From: Pseudomonadota bacterium
GTDB taxonomy: Bacteria; Pseudomonadota; Alphaproteobacteria; Rhizobiales; Beijerinckiaceae
Direction: 5' to 3'
Assembly: GCA_021781815.1 (NCBI GenBank)
Contig: JAJXWB010000013.1
Location: 1 to 64,000, forward strand
DNA length: 64,000 bases
Shown: piece after piece, positions 26,910 to 37,169 of the stretch
Layout of the letters: the number at the start of each line of letters is the position of its first letter
Numbering within the stretch: position 1 is the stretch's first letter
Position numbers and translations under genes: made by a program
Notes under the pieces: generated by a model
What the model was told of the DNA's origin: nothing
Database searches by the model: none
What the model saw: the letters and a program-made list of their open reading frames with translations, nothing else

Positions 26910-28502
26910 TCAATGCCGGAAGTGGCGATGCCCCGTGAACACCATCGCAAGACCGGCTTCATCCGCCGCCGCGATCACATCGTTGTCGCGCATCGAGCCG
27001 CCCGGCTGAATGACAGCAGTCGCGCCGGCCTCTGCAGCCGCCAGCAGGCCGTCGGCGAACGGGAAGAAAGCGTCGGATGCGACGACCGCGCCCCTGGCGA
27101 GACTTTCCGGCAGGTCGGCGGCCTTCGAGGCCTCCTCGGCTTTCCAGGCGGCGATGCGCGAGGAATCGACGCGCGACATCTGACCCGCGCCGACGCCGAC
27201 GGTGGCTAGATCGCGCGCATAGACGATGGCGTTGGACTTCACATGCTTGGCGACGCGGAACGCGAATTTCAGATCGGCGAGTTCACGCGCATCCGGCGCG
27301 CGCTTCGTGACGATCTTCAGATCCATGTCGTCGACCACGGCGTTGTCGCGGCTCTGCACGAGAAAGCCTCCGGCCACGGTGCGAAAGTTGAGGCCTTTGG
27401 CACGCGGATCAGGAAGCCCGCCCGTCACCAGCAGCCGCAAGTTCTTCTTCGACGCGATCAGCGCGATCGCCTCGTCGTCGGCCTCCGGCGCGATGATGAC
27501 TTCGGTGAAGATTTTCACGATCTCGGCCGCGGCTGCCGCGTCGAGCCTGCGATTGAGCGCGATGATGCCGCCGAAGGCCGATACCGGATCGCAGCGCAAC
27601 GCTTTCTCGTAGGCGTCCTTGAGCGACGACCCTTCAGCGACGCCACAGGGATTGGCGTGCTTGATGATCGCCACCGCCGCCGCGCGCGACGCATCGAATT
27701 CGGAGACGAGTTCAAAGGCCGCGTCGGTGTCGTTGACGTTGTTGTAGGAGAGCGTTTTACCCTGCACCTGGCGTGCGGTGGAAACGCCGAACCGCTTTTC
27801 GCCGGTGACGTAGAATCCCGCGCTCTGGTGCGGATTTTCACCGTAACGCATGGCTTCCGCCAGCTTGCCGCCGAGCGCGCGATAGGCGGGCGTCGTCTCG
27901 CCGATGGCGGCGGCGAACCAGTTGGAGATGGCGGCGTCATAGGCCGCCGTGCGCGCATAGGCTTTTTGCGCAAGCCTGCGGCGTGTCTCGCGGCGCGTGT
28001 CTCCGGCGTGCGCGTCGAGTTCGGCAAGCACGGTCTGGTAGTCCTCGACATCGACGACGACAGCGACGTCGTCATGGTTCTTGGCGGCGGCGCGAATCAT
28101 CGCGGGACCGCCGATGTCGATGTTCTCGATGCAGTCCTCGTAGGCCGCGCCCCGCGCCACCGTCGCCTCGAATGGATAGAGGTTCACGACCAGCAGGTCG
28201 ATCTGCGGAATGTTGTGCGCGAGCATCGCCGCTTCATGTTCCGGATTCTCGCGGATCGCCAGCAGGCCGCCATGCACCTTGGGGTGCAGCGTCTTGACGC
28301 GGCCATCCATCATTTCAGGAAAGCCGGTGAGATCGGAAACATCGACGACGGCGAGACCCGCGTCGGCCAGCGCCTTGCGCGTGCCGCCAGTCGACACCAG
28401 CTCGACGCCACGCGCGGCCAGCGCCCGCGCGAAATCGATCAGGCCGGATTTGTCGGAAACGGAAATCAGCGCGCGCGACACGCGCCTCAGGTCGGACGCC
28501 AT
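26910..28502 (-). CDS. purH: Bifunctional AICAR formyltransferase / IMP cyclohydrolase
   Basis: Catalyses the last two steps of IMP synthesis. The 530-residue protein has the N-terminal MGS-like IMP cyclohydrolase domain ([39 protein letters not shown]) and the C-terminal AICAR transformylase domain with [14 protein letters not shown] and [12 protein letters not shown]. It ends with the usual TGHRHFRH. The full family length is present. It lies 110 bp downstream of rplS on the same strand. Confidence 0.97.
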   Translation of the reverse strand: MASDLRRVSRALISVSDKSGLIDFARALAARGVELVSTGGTRKALADAGLAVVDVSDLTGFPEMMDGRVKTLHPKVHGGLLAIRENPEHEAAMLAHNIPQIDLLVVNLYPFEATVARGAAYEDCIENIDIGGPAMIRAAAKNHDDVAVVVDVEDYQTVLAELDAHAGDTRRETRRRLAQKAYARTAAYDAAISNWFAAAIGETTPAYRALGGKLAEAMRYGENPHQSAGFYVTGEKRFGVSTARQVQGKTLSYNNVNDTDAAFELVSEFDASRAAAVAIIKHANPCGVAEGSSLKDAYEKALRCDPVSAFGGIIALNRRLDAAAAAEIVKIFTEVIIAPEADDEAIALIASKKNLRLLVTGGLPDPRAKGLNFRTVAGGFLVQSRDNAVVDDMDLKIVTKRAPDARELADLKFAFRVAKHVKSNAIVYARDLATVGVGAGQMSRVDSSRIAAWKAEEASKAADLPESLARGAVVASDAFFPFADGLLAAAEAGATAVIQPGGSMRDNDVIAAADEAGLAMVFTGHRHFRH

Positions 28503-28613
28503 GAACGGCCTCGCTCGGCGCCAGCGCGTTGAATCGGCAGCAACCGCCGGACGGCGTCTCTCCGGCGGTCTTGCATGAGCGCGGAACCTGCGGCCCCATC
28601 GCTCGGTATCGGA

Positions 28614-28988
28614 TTATTTCGCGGCCTTGGCCTGCTTGTCCGTGCGTTCGGCGATGCGCGCCGACTTGCCGCGACGATCGCGCAAATAATAGAGCTTGGC
28701 GCGACGCACCTTGCCGCGACGCACGACCTTGATCGAGTCGATCATCGGCGAATAGACCGGGAACACGCGCTCGACGCCTTCGCCGTAGGAGATCTTGCGA
28801 ACGGTGAAGCTCTCGTTGAGGCCGCCGCCGTTGCGCGCGATGCACACGCCTTCATAGGCCTGAATGCGCGAGCGCTCGCCTTCCTTGACCTTGTAGTTGA
28901 CGATCACGGTGTCGCCGGGCTGGAATTCCGGGATTTCGCGGGTGAGCTTGGCGGCCTGTTCGGCCTCGAGCTGGGCGATGAGGTTCAT
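28614..28988 (-). CDS. rplS: 50S ribosomal protein L19
   Basis: A 124-residue L19, located at the 30S-50S interface. It shows [20 protein letters not shown], the loop [12 protein letters not shown], and [23 protein letters not shown] at 28988 has AAGGA seven bases upstream; the track's TTG at 28994 is not needed. A lysine/alanine tail ends the protein. It closes the ffh-rpsP-rimM-trmD-rplS group, with a 150-bp leader after trmD. Confidence 0.97.
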   Translation of the reverse strand: MNLIAQLEAEQAAKLTREIPEFQPGDTVIVNYKVKEGERSRIQAYEGVCIARNGGGLNESFTVRKISYGEGVERVFPVYSPMIDSIKVVRRGKVRRAKLYYLRDRRGKSARIAERTDKQAKAAK

Positions 28989-29138
28989 TGTCAAAATCCT
29001 TGCCGGTTTCGCCCTTTGCGGGCGAGCGTTTCGGGAACGCTGTTTTGAGTTGTGGCGGGGCTATACAGGATGGCGGGCGATGTGTCGAGCCGCCGCCGGG
29101 CCGCTGACCGACAGAAACCGTATGCTGGCCCTCCCGGA

Positions 29139-29828
29139 TCAGGATCTGATGCGCAGGAGGTCCGGCCGTCGCTCCCGCGTGATCCGCTCCGCCTCCGCCC
29201 GCCGCCATTCCGCGATTTTCGCGTGGTCGCCGGACAGCAGCACGTCGGGAATGGCCCTGCCCTCGAACTCGCGGGGGCGGGTGTAGTGGGGATATTCCAG
29301 CAGGCCGTTCTCGAAGCTTTCGTCCTGTCCCGAAGCCTCCTTGCCCATCACGCCCGGCAGCAGGCGGATGCAGGCGTCGAGCAGCGTCAGCGCGGCGATC
29401 TCGCCGCCCGACAGCACGTAATCGCCGATCGACACCTCTTCGAGCTTTCGCGCCAGAATCACGCGCTCGTCCACGCCCTCGAACCTGCCGCAGACAATGA
29501 TTGCGCCGGGGCCGGCCGCCAGTTCCCTCACCCGCGCCTGCGTCAGCGGTTTTCCACGCGGGCTCATGAGCAGGCGCGGGCGGAAATCGCCGGGCGCCGC
29601 CGCTTCGTCGATCCCCGCCGCCAGAACGTCGGCGCGCAAGACCATGCCGGCGCCGCCGCCAGCCGGCGTGTCGTCGACGGCGCGATGCTTGCCGAGACCG
29701 TGATCACGGATGTTCCGGGCCTCGCAAGACCACAGGCCTCTCGCGAGGGCGTCGCCCGACAGCGACAGGCCGAGCGGGCCGGGGAACATTTCCGGAAACA
29801 GCGTGAGGATGGTGGCGCGAAATGTCAT
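29139..29828 (-). CDS. trmD: tRNA (guanine-37-N1)-methyltransferase
   Basis: SAM-dependent SPOUT enzyme methylating G37 of tRNAs reading CNN and some other codons, preventing frameshifts. The 229-residue protein starts [17 protein letters not shown] and shows the knot segment [20 protein letters not shown] and the linker [20 protein letters not shown] overlaps the rimM stop as ATGA, indicating coupled translation. Confidence 0.98.
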   Translation of the reverse strand: MTFRATILTLFPEMFPGPLGLSLSGDALARGLWSCEARNIRDHGLGKHRAVDDTPAGGGAGMVLRADVLAAGIDEAAAPGDFRPRLLMSPRGKPLTQARVRELAAGPGAIIVCGRFEGVDERVILARKLEEVSIGDYVLSGGEIAALTLLDACIRLLPGVMGKEASGQDESFENGLLEYPHYTRPREFEGRAIPDVLLSGDHAKIAEWRRAEAERITRERRPDLLRIRS

Positions 29829-30340
29829 TCGATTTCGGCGGGCCGGACAATGGTGATCCGCCCGCCTGCGAAATCGATGCTCGGCGCGACCTCTTTGGTG
29901 AACGGAGCAAAAAACGTGTCGCCGGCGACGGGCGCGATTTCCAGAATGTCGCCTGCGCCATAATTCACCACGTTCTTCACCTGGCCGATATGTTCGCCCT
30001 CCGGCGAGACCGCGGCCAGTCCGACGAGATCGGCGATGTAGAATTCGTTCTCGTCCGGCGGCGGCAGTTTTTCGCGCGAGACAAAAAGCGCCAGGCCGGT
30101 CAGCGCCTGCGCAGCGTCGCGGTCGGCGACGCCTTTCACCTTCGCGACCAGCATATCATCCTTCAACGGGCGCAGGCGCTCGATCTCAAATTTTCGCGCG
30201 CCGGCCTCGTCACACAGCGGGCCGTAGTCGCCGATCGACAGGGGATCGGCGGTGTAGCTCTTGATGCGAATTTCGCCGCGCACGCCCTGCGCCGCGCCGA
30301 AGCGCGCGACGAGAACGAGACTTGCGGGCGGTTTGGACAT
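29825..30340 (-). CDS. rimM: 16S rRNA processing protein RimM
   Basis: Helps 30S maturation by binding S19 near the 3' head domain. The 171-residue protein has the N-terminal barrel ([20 protein letters not shown]) and the C-terminal PRC-barrel ([25 protein letters not shown]). It is coupled to trmD by ATGA. Upstream, a repeat element separates it from rpsP. Confidence 0.96.
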   Translation of the reverse strand: MSKPPASLVLVARFGAAQGVRGEIRIKSYTADPLSIGDYGPLCDEAGARKFEIERLRPLKDDMLVAKVKGVADRDAAQALTGLALFVSREKLPPPDENEFYIADLVGLAAVSPEGEHIGQVKNVVNYGAGDILEIAPVAGDTFFAPFTKEVAPSIDFAGGRITIVRPAEIE

Positions 30341-30351
30341 GCTGCGATCTC

Positions 30352-30470
30352 TCGGACGCCATTCCCGCGCAAGCGGGACGTCGATGCGTTATTGCGAGTC
30401 GAGCGAAGCAATCCATCGCCGAACGCCGGGGAATGGATTGCTTCGTCGCTACGCTGCCCGCAACGACGGC
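30352..30470. repeat. Composite intergenic repeat between rpsP and rimM
   Basis: The gap begins with CATTCCCGCGCAAGCGGGA, a short inverted repeat, followed by GAGCGAAGCAATCCAT and its partner ATGGATTGCTTCGTCGC, then a CGCTGCCCGCAACGACG tail. These blocks resemble dispersed palindromic elements of Hyphomicrobiales. A related tail (GTCGCTTCGCTCCTCGCAAC) occurs at 34406-34427. Confidence 0.72.
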
Positions 30471-30474
30471 TCGA

Positions 30475-30828
30475 TTACTCAGCGGCCGGGGCGGCGGCCT
30501 TGGCGGCGGCGGCGGCGAGACGCTCCTGCGCCTTCTTCTTCGGCTTGGCCTTTTCCGGGTTGCTGCGGGCTTCGCGCTTGCCGACGCCGACGCTTTCGAG
30601 CAGGCGGGCGACGCGATCGGTCGGCGTCGCGCCCTTGGCCAACCAGGCCTGCGCCTTCTCGGCGTCGAGCACGAGACGATCGGCGGCGTCCTTGGCCTTC
30701 AGCGGATCGAACGTGCCCAGACGCTCGATGAAGCGACCGTCGCGCGGGCTGCGCGAGTCAGCGACAACAACGCGATAGAACGGACGCTTCTTGGCGCCGG
30801 CGCGGGAGAGACGGATTTTCAGGGACAT
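30475..30828 (-). CDS. rpsP: 30S ribosomal protein S16
   Basis: A 117-residue S16 with the family start [26 protein letters not shown] and [12 protein letters not shown]. The C-terminal 35 residues are a lysine/alanine extension common in alphaproteobacteria. AAAGGA sits six bases before the ATG. It follows ffh by about 70 bp and precedes rimM across a repeat. Confidence 0.97.
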   Translation of the reverse strand: MSLKIRLSRAGAKKRPFYRVVVADSRSPRDGRFIERLGTFDPLKAKDAADRLVLDAEKAQAWLAKGATPTDRVARLLESVGVGKREARSNPEKAKPKKKAQERLAAAAAKAAAPAAE

Positions 30829-30897
30829 TGGTTTTCCTTTCTGTGATCAGGCAACAGCCGATCGGCGAGGGGCGAATGCCTGACGCCGATCGCCCGT

Positions 30898-32469
30898 TCA
30901 TTTCTTCTTTCCAAACTGGAACGGGTTGAATCCGCCGCCGCCGAGACCCGGCAGCTTCGGCAATCCTTGACCGGGGCCGCTCATGCCGGGCAACCCCGGC
31001 TTTGGCGCAAAGGCCCCCGCCGGCGGGGCGTCCGGCAATTTCGGCATGCCCGGCGGCAGCGCGCCGCCGCCCATCTGCCTCTGCAAGGCTTCGATCTGTT
31101 CAGGGCTAGGCTGCGGCATGCCGCCGCCGATGCCGAACATCTGCGCCATCTTGCCCATCGGGCCGCGCTTGGCGCCGCCCATCTGCTTCATCATGTCGGC
31201 CATGCCGCGATGCTGCTTCAGGAGCTTGTTAACCTGCTCGACATTCGTCCCGGCGCCCGCCGCGATGCGCTTCTTGCGCGAGGCCTTGAGGATGTCGGGA
31301 TTGCGCCGCTCCTGCGGAGTCATCGACAGGATGATCGCGCGCTGGCGCTTGAGGATGCGATCGTCGATATTGGCCGCCGCCATCTGCTCCTTCAGCTTGC
31401 CGACGCCCGGCAGCATGCCGAGAATGCCGCCGATGCCGCCGATCTTCTCGGCCTGCGCCAGTTGTTCGGCGAGATCCTCCAGATCGAACTTGCCCTTGCG
31501 CATCTTCTCGGCGATGCGCTGCGCCTTCTCGGCGTCGATGGTCTGGGCGGCCTTCTCGACCAGCGCGACGATGTCGCCCATGCCAAGAATGCGGTTGGCG
31601 ATGCGTTTTGGATCGAATTCATCCAGCGCATCCATCTTTTCGCCAGCGCCGATCAGCTTGATCGGCTTGCCGGTGACAGCGCGCATCGACAGCGCCGCGC
31701 CGCCGCGGCCGTCGCCGTCGACGCGCGTCAGCACGATGCCGGTGATGCCGACGCGATCGTCGAAACTTTTCGCAAGATTGACGGCGTCCTGCCCGGTCAG
31801 TGCGTCTGCGACGAGAAGGATTTCATGCGGTCGCGCGGCGGATTTGATTTCCGCCATTTCGATCATCAGCGGCTCGTCGATATGCGTGCGGCCGGCGGTG
31901 TCGAAGATCACGACATCGTAACCCTGCAACCGCCCCACTTCTTCCGCGCGTTTCGCAATCTGCACGGGCGTCTGTCCCGCGACGATCGGCAGCGTATCTA
32001 CATTGACCTGACGGCCGAGCACCGCGAGCTGCTCTTGCGCAGCGGGACGCTTGACGTCGAGCGAGGCCATGAGCACGCGCTTCCTGTAGCGTTCGGTCAG
32101 GCGCAGGCCGATTTTCGCGGTCGTGGTGGTTTTGCCTGCGCCCTGCAGGCCGACCATCATGATGGCGACCGGCGGCGCGGCGTTGAGGTCGATCGGCGCG
32201 GCGTCGGACCCCAGTGTCTCGACCAGAACGTCCGAGACGATCTTGACGACCATCTGGCCGGGCGTGACGGATTTGACGACATTGGCGCCGACGGCGCGCT
32301 CGCGCACCTTGTCCGTGAACGAACGCACGACATCGAGCGCCACGTCCGCTTCCAGCAGCGCGCGGCGCACTTCGCGCAGGGCGGTCGCGACATCTGCGTC
32401 GCTGAGCGCCCCGCGGCGCGTCAGCGTGTCGAATATGCCGGAGAGCTTGTCGCTGAGGCCTTCGAACAT
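30898..32469 (-). CDS. ffh: Signal recognition particle protein Ffh (SRP54)
   Basis: GTPase that binds signal peptides on ribosomes together with 4.5S RNA and docks with FtsY at the membrane. The 523-residue chain has the N domain (MFEGLSDKLSGIFDTL), the G domain with GLQGAGKTTTTAKI, DTAGRTHID and TRVDGDGRGG, and a methionine-rich M domain with RRNPDILKASRKKRIAAGAG. A Gly/Pro/Met-rich tail follows. ATG at 32469 is the family start; the track start 30 bp upstream is not supported. ftsY lies at 43.3 kb. Confidence 0.97.
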   Translation of the reverse strand: MFEGLSDKLSGIFDTLTRRGALSDADVATALREVRRALLEADVALDVVRSFTDKVRERAVGANVVKSVTPGQMVVKIVSDVLVETLGSDAAPIDLNAAPPVAIMMVGLQGAGKTTTTAKIGLRLTERYRKRVLMASLDVKRPAAQEQLAVLGRQVNVDTLPIVAGQTPVQIAKRAEEVGRLQGYDVVIFDTAGRTHIDEPLMIEMAEIKSAARPHEILLVADALTGQDAVNLAKSFDDRVGITGIVLTRVDGDGRGGAALSMRAVTGKPIKLIGAGEKMDALDEFDPKRIANRILGMGDIVALVEKAAQTIDAEKAQRIAEKMRKGKFDLEDLAEQLAQAEKIGGIGGILGMLPGVGKLKEQMAAANIDDRILKRQRAIILSMTPQERRNPDILKASRKKRIAAGAGTNVEQVNKLLKQHRGMADMMKQMGGAKRGPMGKMAQMFGIGGGMPQPSPEQIEALQRQMGGGALPPGMPKLPDAPPAGAFAPKPGLPGMSGPGQGLPKLPGLGGGGFNPFQFGKKK

Positions 32470-33085
32470 GATCCACTCCAGACCCGCCGGAAACTCCAAA
32501 GCAAAACGCGCCCGGGGGCGCTTCGCGCTGCCGGGCGTTGGCCTCCTGCCTCAAGGGCGGGTCGGCGTTCAGCAATGGTCACTCTGACGAGAGATGGGGG
32601 CTTGTAGGGCGCGGGTGGGGGGAAAGTCAATAACGGTCAGCCTGACGACCTGCGCCGCGCCAAACCGGCGGCGACGAGGCGCCGGCCCGGCGCGCGGCTT
32701 TTGACCGACCTTCTCTGCAGGGCGGCATCGCCAGCCAACCGCAAGACCAGATGAAGCGGAACCGGCGCAGCAGGCGCGGCAATCGTCTACGTAGCCATGA
32801 CCTTGTCTGCAAGCCAGGTCAGAGAACGTCATGACGCGCCTCGTGCGCCATTCCGGCTGTCTGCACGAGGACGAACACGCGGCGCCCACGCCATCGAGCC
32901 CCGCATGCAGAGCGTCATGCAACTGCAAATTTATACATTCTTCTATCATGCCAACGTGATAAATCTGCTTTGCGCCCTTTGGAATCCCGACGGATAAAAT
33001 CGATTCAATCGCTTTGTTGGGTTTCTCTGGATCAATACAAGCGCAAAGCAGCGCGATCTCGCTGGGCCGGGAGGAGGAAACGACA
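32470..33085. other. Intergenic region of about 616 bp between ffh and the ABC binding-protein gene
   Basis: This divergent spacer holds no ORF I can support. The proximal part is GC-rich; about 32920-33040 is clearly more AT-rich and probably carries the promoter of the binding-protein gene. I looked for a 4.5S RNA-type core and found none. Translated fragments on both strands are low complexity. Confidence 0.6.
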
Positions 33086-34300
33086 ATGATGGAACGACGC
33101 GCCGTCTTGAAAGGATCTGCATCGACCGTGCTCGCGCTGGCGGCGCCTGGTATGGCCTGGGCCGATGATACGACCGGCATTTCCGCGACCGAGATCAAGA
33201 TCGGATCGACGACGTCGCTGTCCGGCCCCGTGTCCGCGCTCGGCATTCAGGACCGTGCGCAGGAAGCCTTTTTCAGGATGGTCAATGAGAAGGGCGGCGT
33301 GGCCGGCCGACAAATCAAGTACATCTATTACGATGACGGCTTCGCCCCGCCGAAGACGGTCGAGCAGGTGCGCCGCCTGATCGAGAGCGACGAGGTCGCC
33401 TTCCTGTTCAACATGCTTGGCACGGCGCCGAATTCCGCGGTCGTCACTTACATTAATCAGAAGAAAGTGCCGCATCTCTTCTTGTCCGTGAACGGCGACA
33501 AATGGGGCGACTATCAGAAATATCCCTGGACCATGGGCTTCGCCCCCTCGGCGCGGATCGAATCCCAGATTTATGCCAAATACGCCCTGTCGCAGAACCC
33601 GAAGGCAAGGTTCGCGATTCTCTACCAGAACGACGATCTCGGCAAGGATTACGTCGCAGGCGTCCGCGATGTGCTCGGGGCGGACTTCGATGCGCGCGCC
33701 AAGGCGATCGCGCACGAGGTTTCGGACCCGACGATCGATTCCCAGATCGTATCGCTGAAGGCGAGCGGCGCCGACGTGCTCCTGTCCGGCACGACAGCCA
33801 AATTCGCGGCGCAGTCGATCCGCAAGGCCTTCGACATCCAGTGGAAGGCGATGCACTTCATCGCGTCGGGCGCAGCTTCGATCACCGGCGCGATCAATCC
33901 GGCCGGCACGGAGCGCTCTATCGGCGTGATCTCGTCGGCCTATGTGAAGGACGCGAGCGATCCGGAATGGGCCAACGACAAGGGCGTCGCGGAATACGTC
34001 GCCTTCATGCAGAAATACTTCCCCGAGGGAAATCCGAAGGACGCCTATTGCATCTACGCCTATACGGTCGCCCTCGTTTTGATGCAGGTCCTCAACCAGT
34101 GCGGCGGCAAGTTGACGCGCGAAAACATCATGAGGCAGGCCGAAAGTCTGAAGAATTTCGAGGTTCCGACGCTGCTGCCGGGCATAAAGGTCAACACCAG
34201 CCCGACCAACCATCATCCGCTCAGGCAGGTCCAGTTGCAGCGCTGGGAAGGCGCGGGATGGAAGCGCTTCGGCAATGTCATCGAGGGCGCGGCGCTGTAA
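33086..34300 (+). CDS. ABC transporter substrate-binding protein, branched-chain amino acid (LivJ/Peripla_BP_6) type
   Basis: A 404-residue periplasmic binding protein. The N-terminus MMERRAVLKGSASTV has a twin-arginine motif (RRAVLK) and a hydrophobic stretch ending AWADD, pointing to Tat or Sec export. The mature part begins IKIGSTTSLSGPVSALG, typical of type-I Peripla_BP_6 domains that bind branched-chain amino acids, amides, urea or aromatic acids. ATG at 33086 is preceded by GGGAGGAGG. No permease or ATPase genes are near, so it is an orphan here. The following gene is an acyl-CoA dehydrogenase on the same strand 168 bp away. Confidence 0.88.
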   Translation: MMERRAVLKGSASTVLALAAPGMAWADDTTGISATEIKIGSTTSLSGPVSALGIQDRAQEAFFRMVNEKGGVAGRQIKYIYYDDGFAPPKTVEQVRRLIESDEVAFLFNMLGTAPNSAVVTYINQKKVPHLFLSVNGDKWGDYQKYPWTMGFAPSARIESQIYAKYALSQNPKARFAILYQNDDLGKDYVAGVRDVLGADFDARAKAIAHEVSDPTIDSQIVSLKASGADVLLSGTTAKFAAQSIRKAFDIQWKAMHFIASGAASITGAINPAGTERSIGVISSAYVKDASDPEWANDKGVAEYVAFMQKYFPEGNPKDAYCIYAYTVALVLMQVLNQCGGKLTRENIMRQAESLKNFEVPTLLPGIKVNTSPTNHHPLRQVQLQRWEGAGWKRFGNVIEGAAL

Positions 34301-34405
34301 GGCGCGAGTTCCACATTTATCGCGAGGCCGACAAAAATCGCCGGGCGCCGGCTTAGTCTGACCGCGAAACAGTCCAGCGCCGCAGCGCTATTGCTGGACC
34401 GCCGT

Positions 34406-34430
34406 GTCGCTTCGCTCCTCGCAACGAGGG
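34406..34430. repeat. Partial dispersed repeat tail
   Basis: GTCGCTTCGCTCCTCGCAAC resembles the GTCGCTACGCTGCCCGCAAC tail of the composite element between rpsP and rimM. It lies in the 168-bp gap ahead of the acyl-CoA dehydrogenase gene. Confidence 0.45.
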
Positions 34431-34468
34431 CGAAATTTCCAGTTCAATCACCAGCCGGAACCACACGC

Positions 34469-35680
34469 ATGCTCTATCCCGCCTCTCCGAAAGTCATCGA
34501 GCTCAAGCGGCGACTCGAAAATTTCATGGACAAGCACATCTATCCGAACGAAGCGACCTTCTACGCGCAGGCCGAGGAGCTCGGGCCCTGGAAGGTGTTC
34601 CCGATCGTCGAGGAACTGAAGCCGCTCGCCAGGGCGGAAGGGCTCTGGAATCTCTTCCTGCCGCACAGCGAGCGCGGCGCGGGCCTGACCAATCTGGAAT
34701 ATGCGCCGCTTTGCGAAATCATGGGCCGGTCGCATCTCGCGCCCGAAGTCTTCAACTGCTCGGCGCCCGATACAGGCAACATGGAGGTGCTGGAACGCTA
34801 TGGGACCGAGAAGGACAAGGATCTCTGGCTGAAACCGCTGCTCGCCGGCGAAATCCGCTCATGCTTCGCAATGACCGAGCCAGCGGTTGCCTCCTCCGAC
34901 GCCACCAACATCGAGAGTTCGATCGTTCGCGACGGTGATCATTACGTGATCAACGGACGAAAATGGTACACGACCAACGCCACCGACCCGCGCTGCAAGA
35001 TTTGCATCTTCATGGGCAAGAGCGATCCTGACAATCCCGATCGCCACAAGCAGCAATCGATGATCCTCGTGCCGATGGATACGCCGGGCGTGAAAGTGCT
35101 GCGACCACTGCCTGTCTTCGGATTCTACGGCGTCCCGGACCGCGCGTCGGAAGTCCTGTTCGAGAACGCGCGCGTTCCGGCAGCCAACATGCTTCTCGGC
35201 GAAGGACGCGGCTTTGAAATCGCGCAGGGAAGACTCGGTCCCGGCCGGATCCATCATTGCATGAGGTTGATCGGGCTCGCCGAGCGGACCCTCGAAAAAA
35301 TGTGCCGGCGCGCACGCGCGCGCGTCGCCTTCGGCAAGGCCGTATCCGAGCAGACCGTGACGCAGGAGCGTATCGCCGAAGCGCGCATCATGATCGAGCA
35401 GGCGCGCCTTCTGACGCTCAACGCCGCACTCGCCATGGATACTGTCGGCAACAAGGTGGCGCGCGCCGAGATCGCGATGATCAAGGTCGCGGTGCCCAAC
35501 ATGGCCTGCCAGATCATCGACTGGGCGATCCAGGCGCATGGCGGCGGCGGTACGTCGAACGACTTCGGACTGACGCAGGCTTACGCCACCGCGCGCCTGT
35601 TGCGGTTGGCCGACGGTCCCGACGAAGTCCACCGCAACCAGATCGCGCGGCTCGAATTGAAAAAATATTCGAACGCGTGA
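34469..35680 (+). CDS. Acyl-CoA dehydrogenase family protein (ACAD10/11-like)
   Basis: FAD-dependent alpha,beta-dehydrogenation of an acyl-CoA. The 403-residue protein shows [19 protein letters not shown] (FAD/substrate loop), [20 protein letters not shown], and the C-terminal [18 protein letters not shown] and [17 protein letters not shown]. The N-terminal [16 protein letters not shown] is typical of the ACAD10/11-like branch rather than short-chain dehydrogenases. The acyl substrate cannot be read. ATG at 34469 is the family start, with a weak GGAA. Confidence 0.9.
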   Translation: MLYPASPKVIELKRRLENFMDKHIYPNEATFYAQAEELGPWKVFPIVEELKPLARAEGLWNLFLPHSERGAGLTNLEYAPLCEIMGRSHLAPEVFNCSAPDTGNMEVLERYGTEKDKDLWLKPLLAGEIRSCFAMTEPAVASSDATNIESSIVRDGDHYVINGRKWYTTNATDPRCKICIFMGKSDPDNPDRHKQQSMILVPMDTPGVKVLRPLPVFGFYGVPDRASEVLFENARVPAANMLLGEGRGFEIAQGRLGPGRIHHCMRLIGLAERTLEKMCRRARARVAFGKAVSEQTVTQERIAEARIMIEQARLLTLNAALAMDTVGNKVARAEIAMIKVAVPNMACQIIDWAIQAHGGGGTSNDFGLTQAYATARLLRLADGPDEVHRNQIARLELKKYSNA

Positions 35681-35878
35681 CAGCGCTTTTGAGGCTCTGG
35701 TTTTGGACCGTCGGGCCTTCTACATCCCACGGGCTGGACGGCTCGTGGGGCAATCCGCCAATCCGCGGTTCAATCGCCGCGGAAATCGATCCCGAGGGGA
35801 AAAATTCGAACCCGATTCGCAGCCTGTCGTAAAAGGCGCGCGGACGGACAGCGCCCGGCCGGCGGTCGCCGTTTTCAC

Positions 35879-36973
35879 TTAGCGACCGTCCACGGCTCCC
35901 GGCCCCAGCCCGTTCCACCTGGCCATCTCGCCCAAAGCCTCCGCCAGCCGGTCGCACTGCGCGTCCGTGCCGATGGTGATGCGCAGATAGTCCGAAATCC
36001 GCGGCTTGTTAAAATGCCGGACGATGATCGCCCTTTCCCGCAGGCCCTGGAACAGGTCGGCAGCCTTGTGCGTGGCATGGCGCGCGAAAACGAAATTGGC
36101 GCTCGACGGCAGCACGTCGAACCCAAGGCCGCGCAGCATCGTCGTCAACCGTTCGCGGCTGGCGATCACTTTCGCGCAGCTTTGCTCGAACCAGTCCTTG
36201 TCCTCATAGGCAGCCGCGGCGCCGGCCTGCGCCAGCCGGTCGAGCGGATAGGAATTGAAACTGTCCTTGACCCGCTCCAGCGCCTCGATCAGCGGACGCT
36301 GGCCAAAGGCGACGCCGACGCGCAGGCCCGCGAGTGAGCGCGACTTCGACAGTGTGTGCGTGACCAGCAGGTTGGGATAGCGATCGATCAAAGGAATCGC
36401 GCTTTCTCCGCCGAAATCGACATAGGCCTCGTCGATCACGACCGGGACGTCGGGCTGCGCTTGCAACAGCGTTTCGATTTCGGCGCGCGCCAGGCCAACG
36501 CCTGTCGGGGCGTTCGGGTTGGGCAGGATGATCCCGCCGCAGGACCGGCGATAATCGTCGAGGCGCACACGCATGTCCGCATCGAGCGGGATCTCGACGA
36601 AGTCGATGCCGTAAAGCCGGCAAAAGACCGGATAGAAGCTGTAGGTGATGTCCGGAAACAGAAGCGCTGCCCTATGCTTCAGCAGCGCCTGGAAGGTGAG
36701 CGCCAGCACTTCGTCCGAGCTGTTGCCGACAAAGATCTGGTCCGCGGAGAGTCCGTGATGGGTGGCGACCGTCTTGCGCAGCCCCAGCGACGTCGGGTCG
36801 GGATAAAGACGCAGTGTCTCGTTCGTCGCCGCGGCGATCGCTTCGAGCGCGCGCGGGCTCGGCCCATAGGGATTTTCGTTGGTGTTGAGTTTGACGATGT
36901 CGGCGATCGCCGGTTGCTCGCCTGCGACGTAGGGTTGCAGCGTATGCACCAGCGGACTCCAGAAGCGGCTCAT
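35879..36973 (-). CDS. hisC: Histidinol-phosphate aminotransferase family protein
   Basis: PLP enzyme that transaminates imidazole acetol-phosphate in histidine synthesis; some paralogues act on phenylalanine/tyrosine. The 364-residue chain has [39 protein letters not shown], and [16 protein letters not shown] with the Schiff-base lysine, plus the substrate-binding YLRITIGT near the end. It stands alone, convergent with the acyl-CoA dehydrogenase and divergent from the DUF3108 gene, so its pathway role is inferred from the family only. Confidence 0.92.
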   Translation of the reverse strand: MSRFWSPLVHTLQPYVAGEQPAIADIVKLNTNENPYGPSPRALEAIAAATNETLRLYPDPTSLGLRKTVATHHGLSADQIFVGNSSDEVLALTFQALLKHRAALLFPDITYSFYPVFCRLYGIDFVEIPLDADMRVRLDDYRRSCGGIILPNPNAPTGVGLARAEIETLLQAQPDVPVVIDEAYVDFGGESAIPLIDRYPNLLVTHTLSKSRSLAGLRVGVAFGQRPLIEALERVKDSFNSYPLDRLAQAGAAAAYEDKDWFEQSCAKVIASRERLTTMLRGLGFDVLPSSANFVFARHATHKAADLFQGLRERAIIVRHFNKPRISDYLRITIGTDAQCDRLAEALGEMARWNGLGPGAVDGR

Positions 36974-37169
36974 GTCACCCTGCGCTTGTCTGCGGAAAAG
37001 GCCGTTCTATCCGCTAATCGCCATCGTGGGAACGCGCCCGCGCCGCCGCTGGACCAGCGGCCGTGTCTTTTGGCTTGCCGCGAACTGCGCTAAGGGTCAT
37101 TTTTCAGGCGGATTCGCAGGAATCAATATCTTCAGGCGCTCCGCGCGGCGCGCGGGGAGGGCCAGAACG

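Noticed and set aside
32470-33085. 4.5S (SRP) RNA in the gap beside ffh
   Set aside because: The conserved GGTCCGGAAGGAAGCAGCC-type core was looked for on both strands and is absent.
32569-33246. 225-codon minus-strand ORF overlapping the ABC binding-protein start
   Set aside because: No domain, mixed low-complexity translation, and it overlaps the well-supported start and ribosome-binding site of the binding-protein gene.
34391-34469. Upstream extension of the acyl-CoA dehydrogenase
   Set aside because: The extra 26 residues derive from a dispersed repeat tail; the family N-terminus begins at the ATG at 34469.
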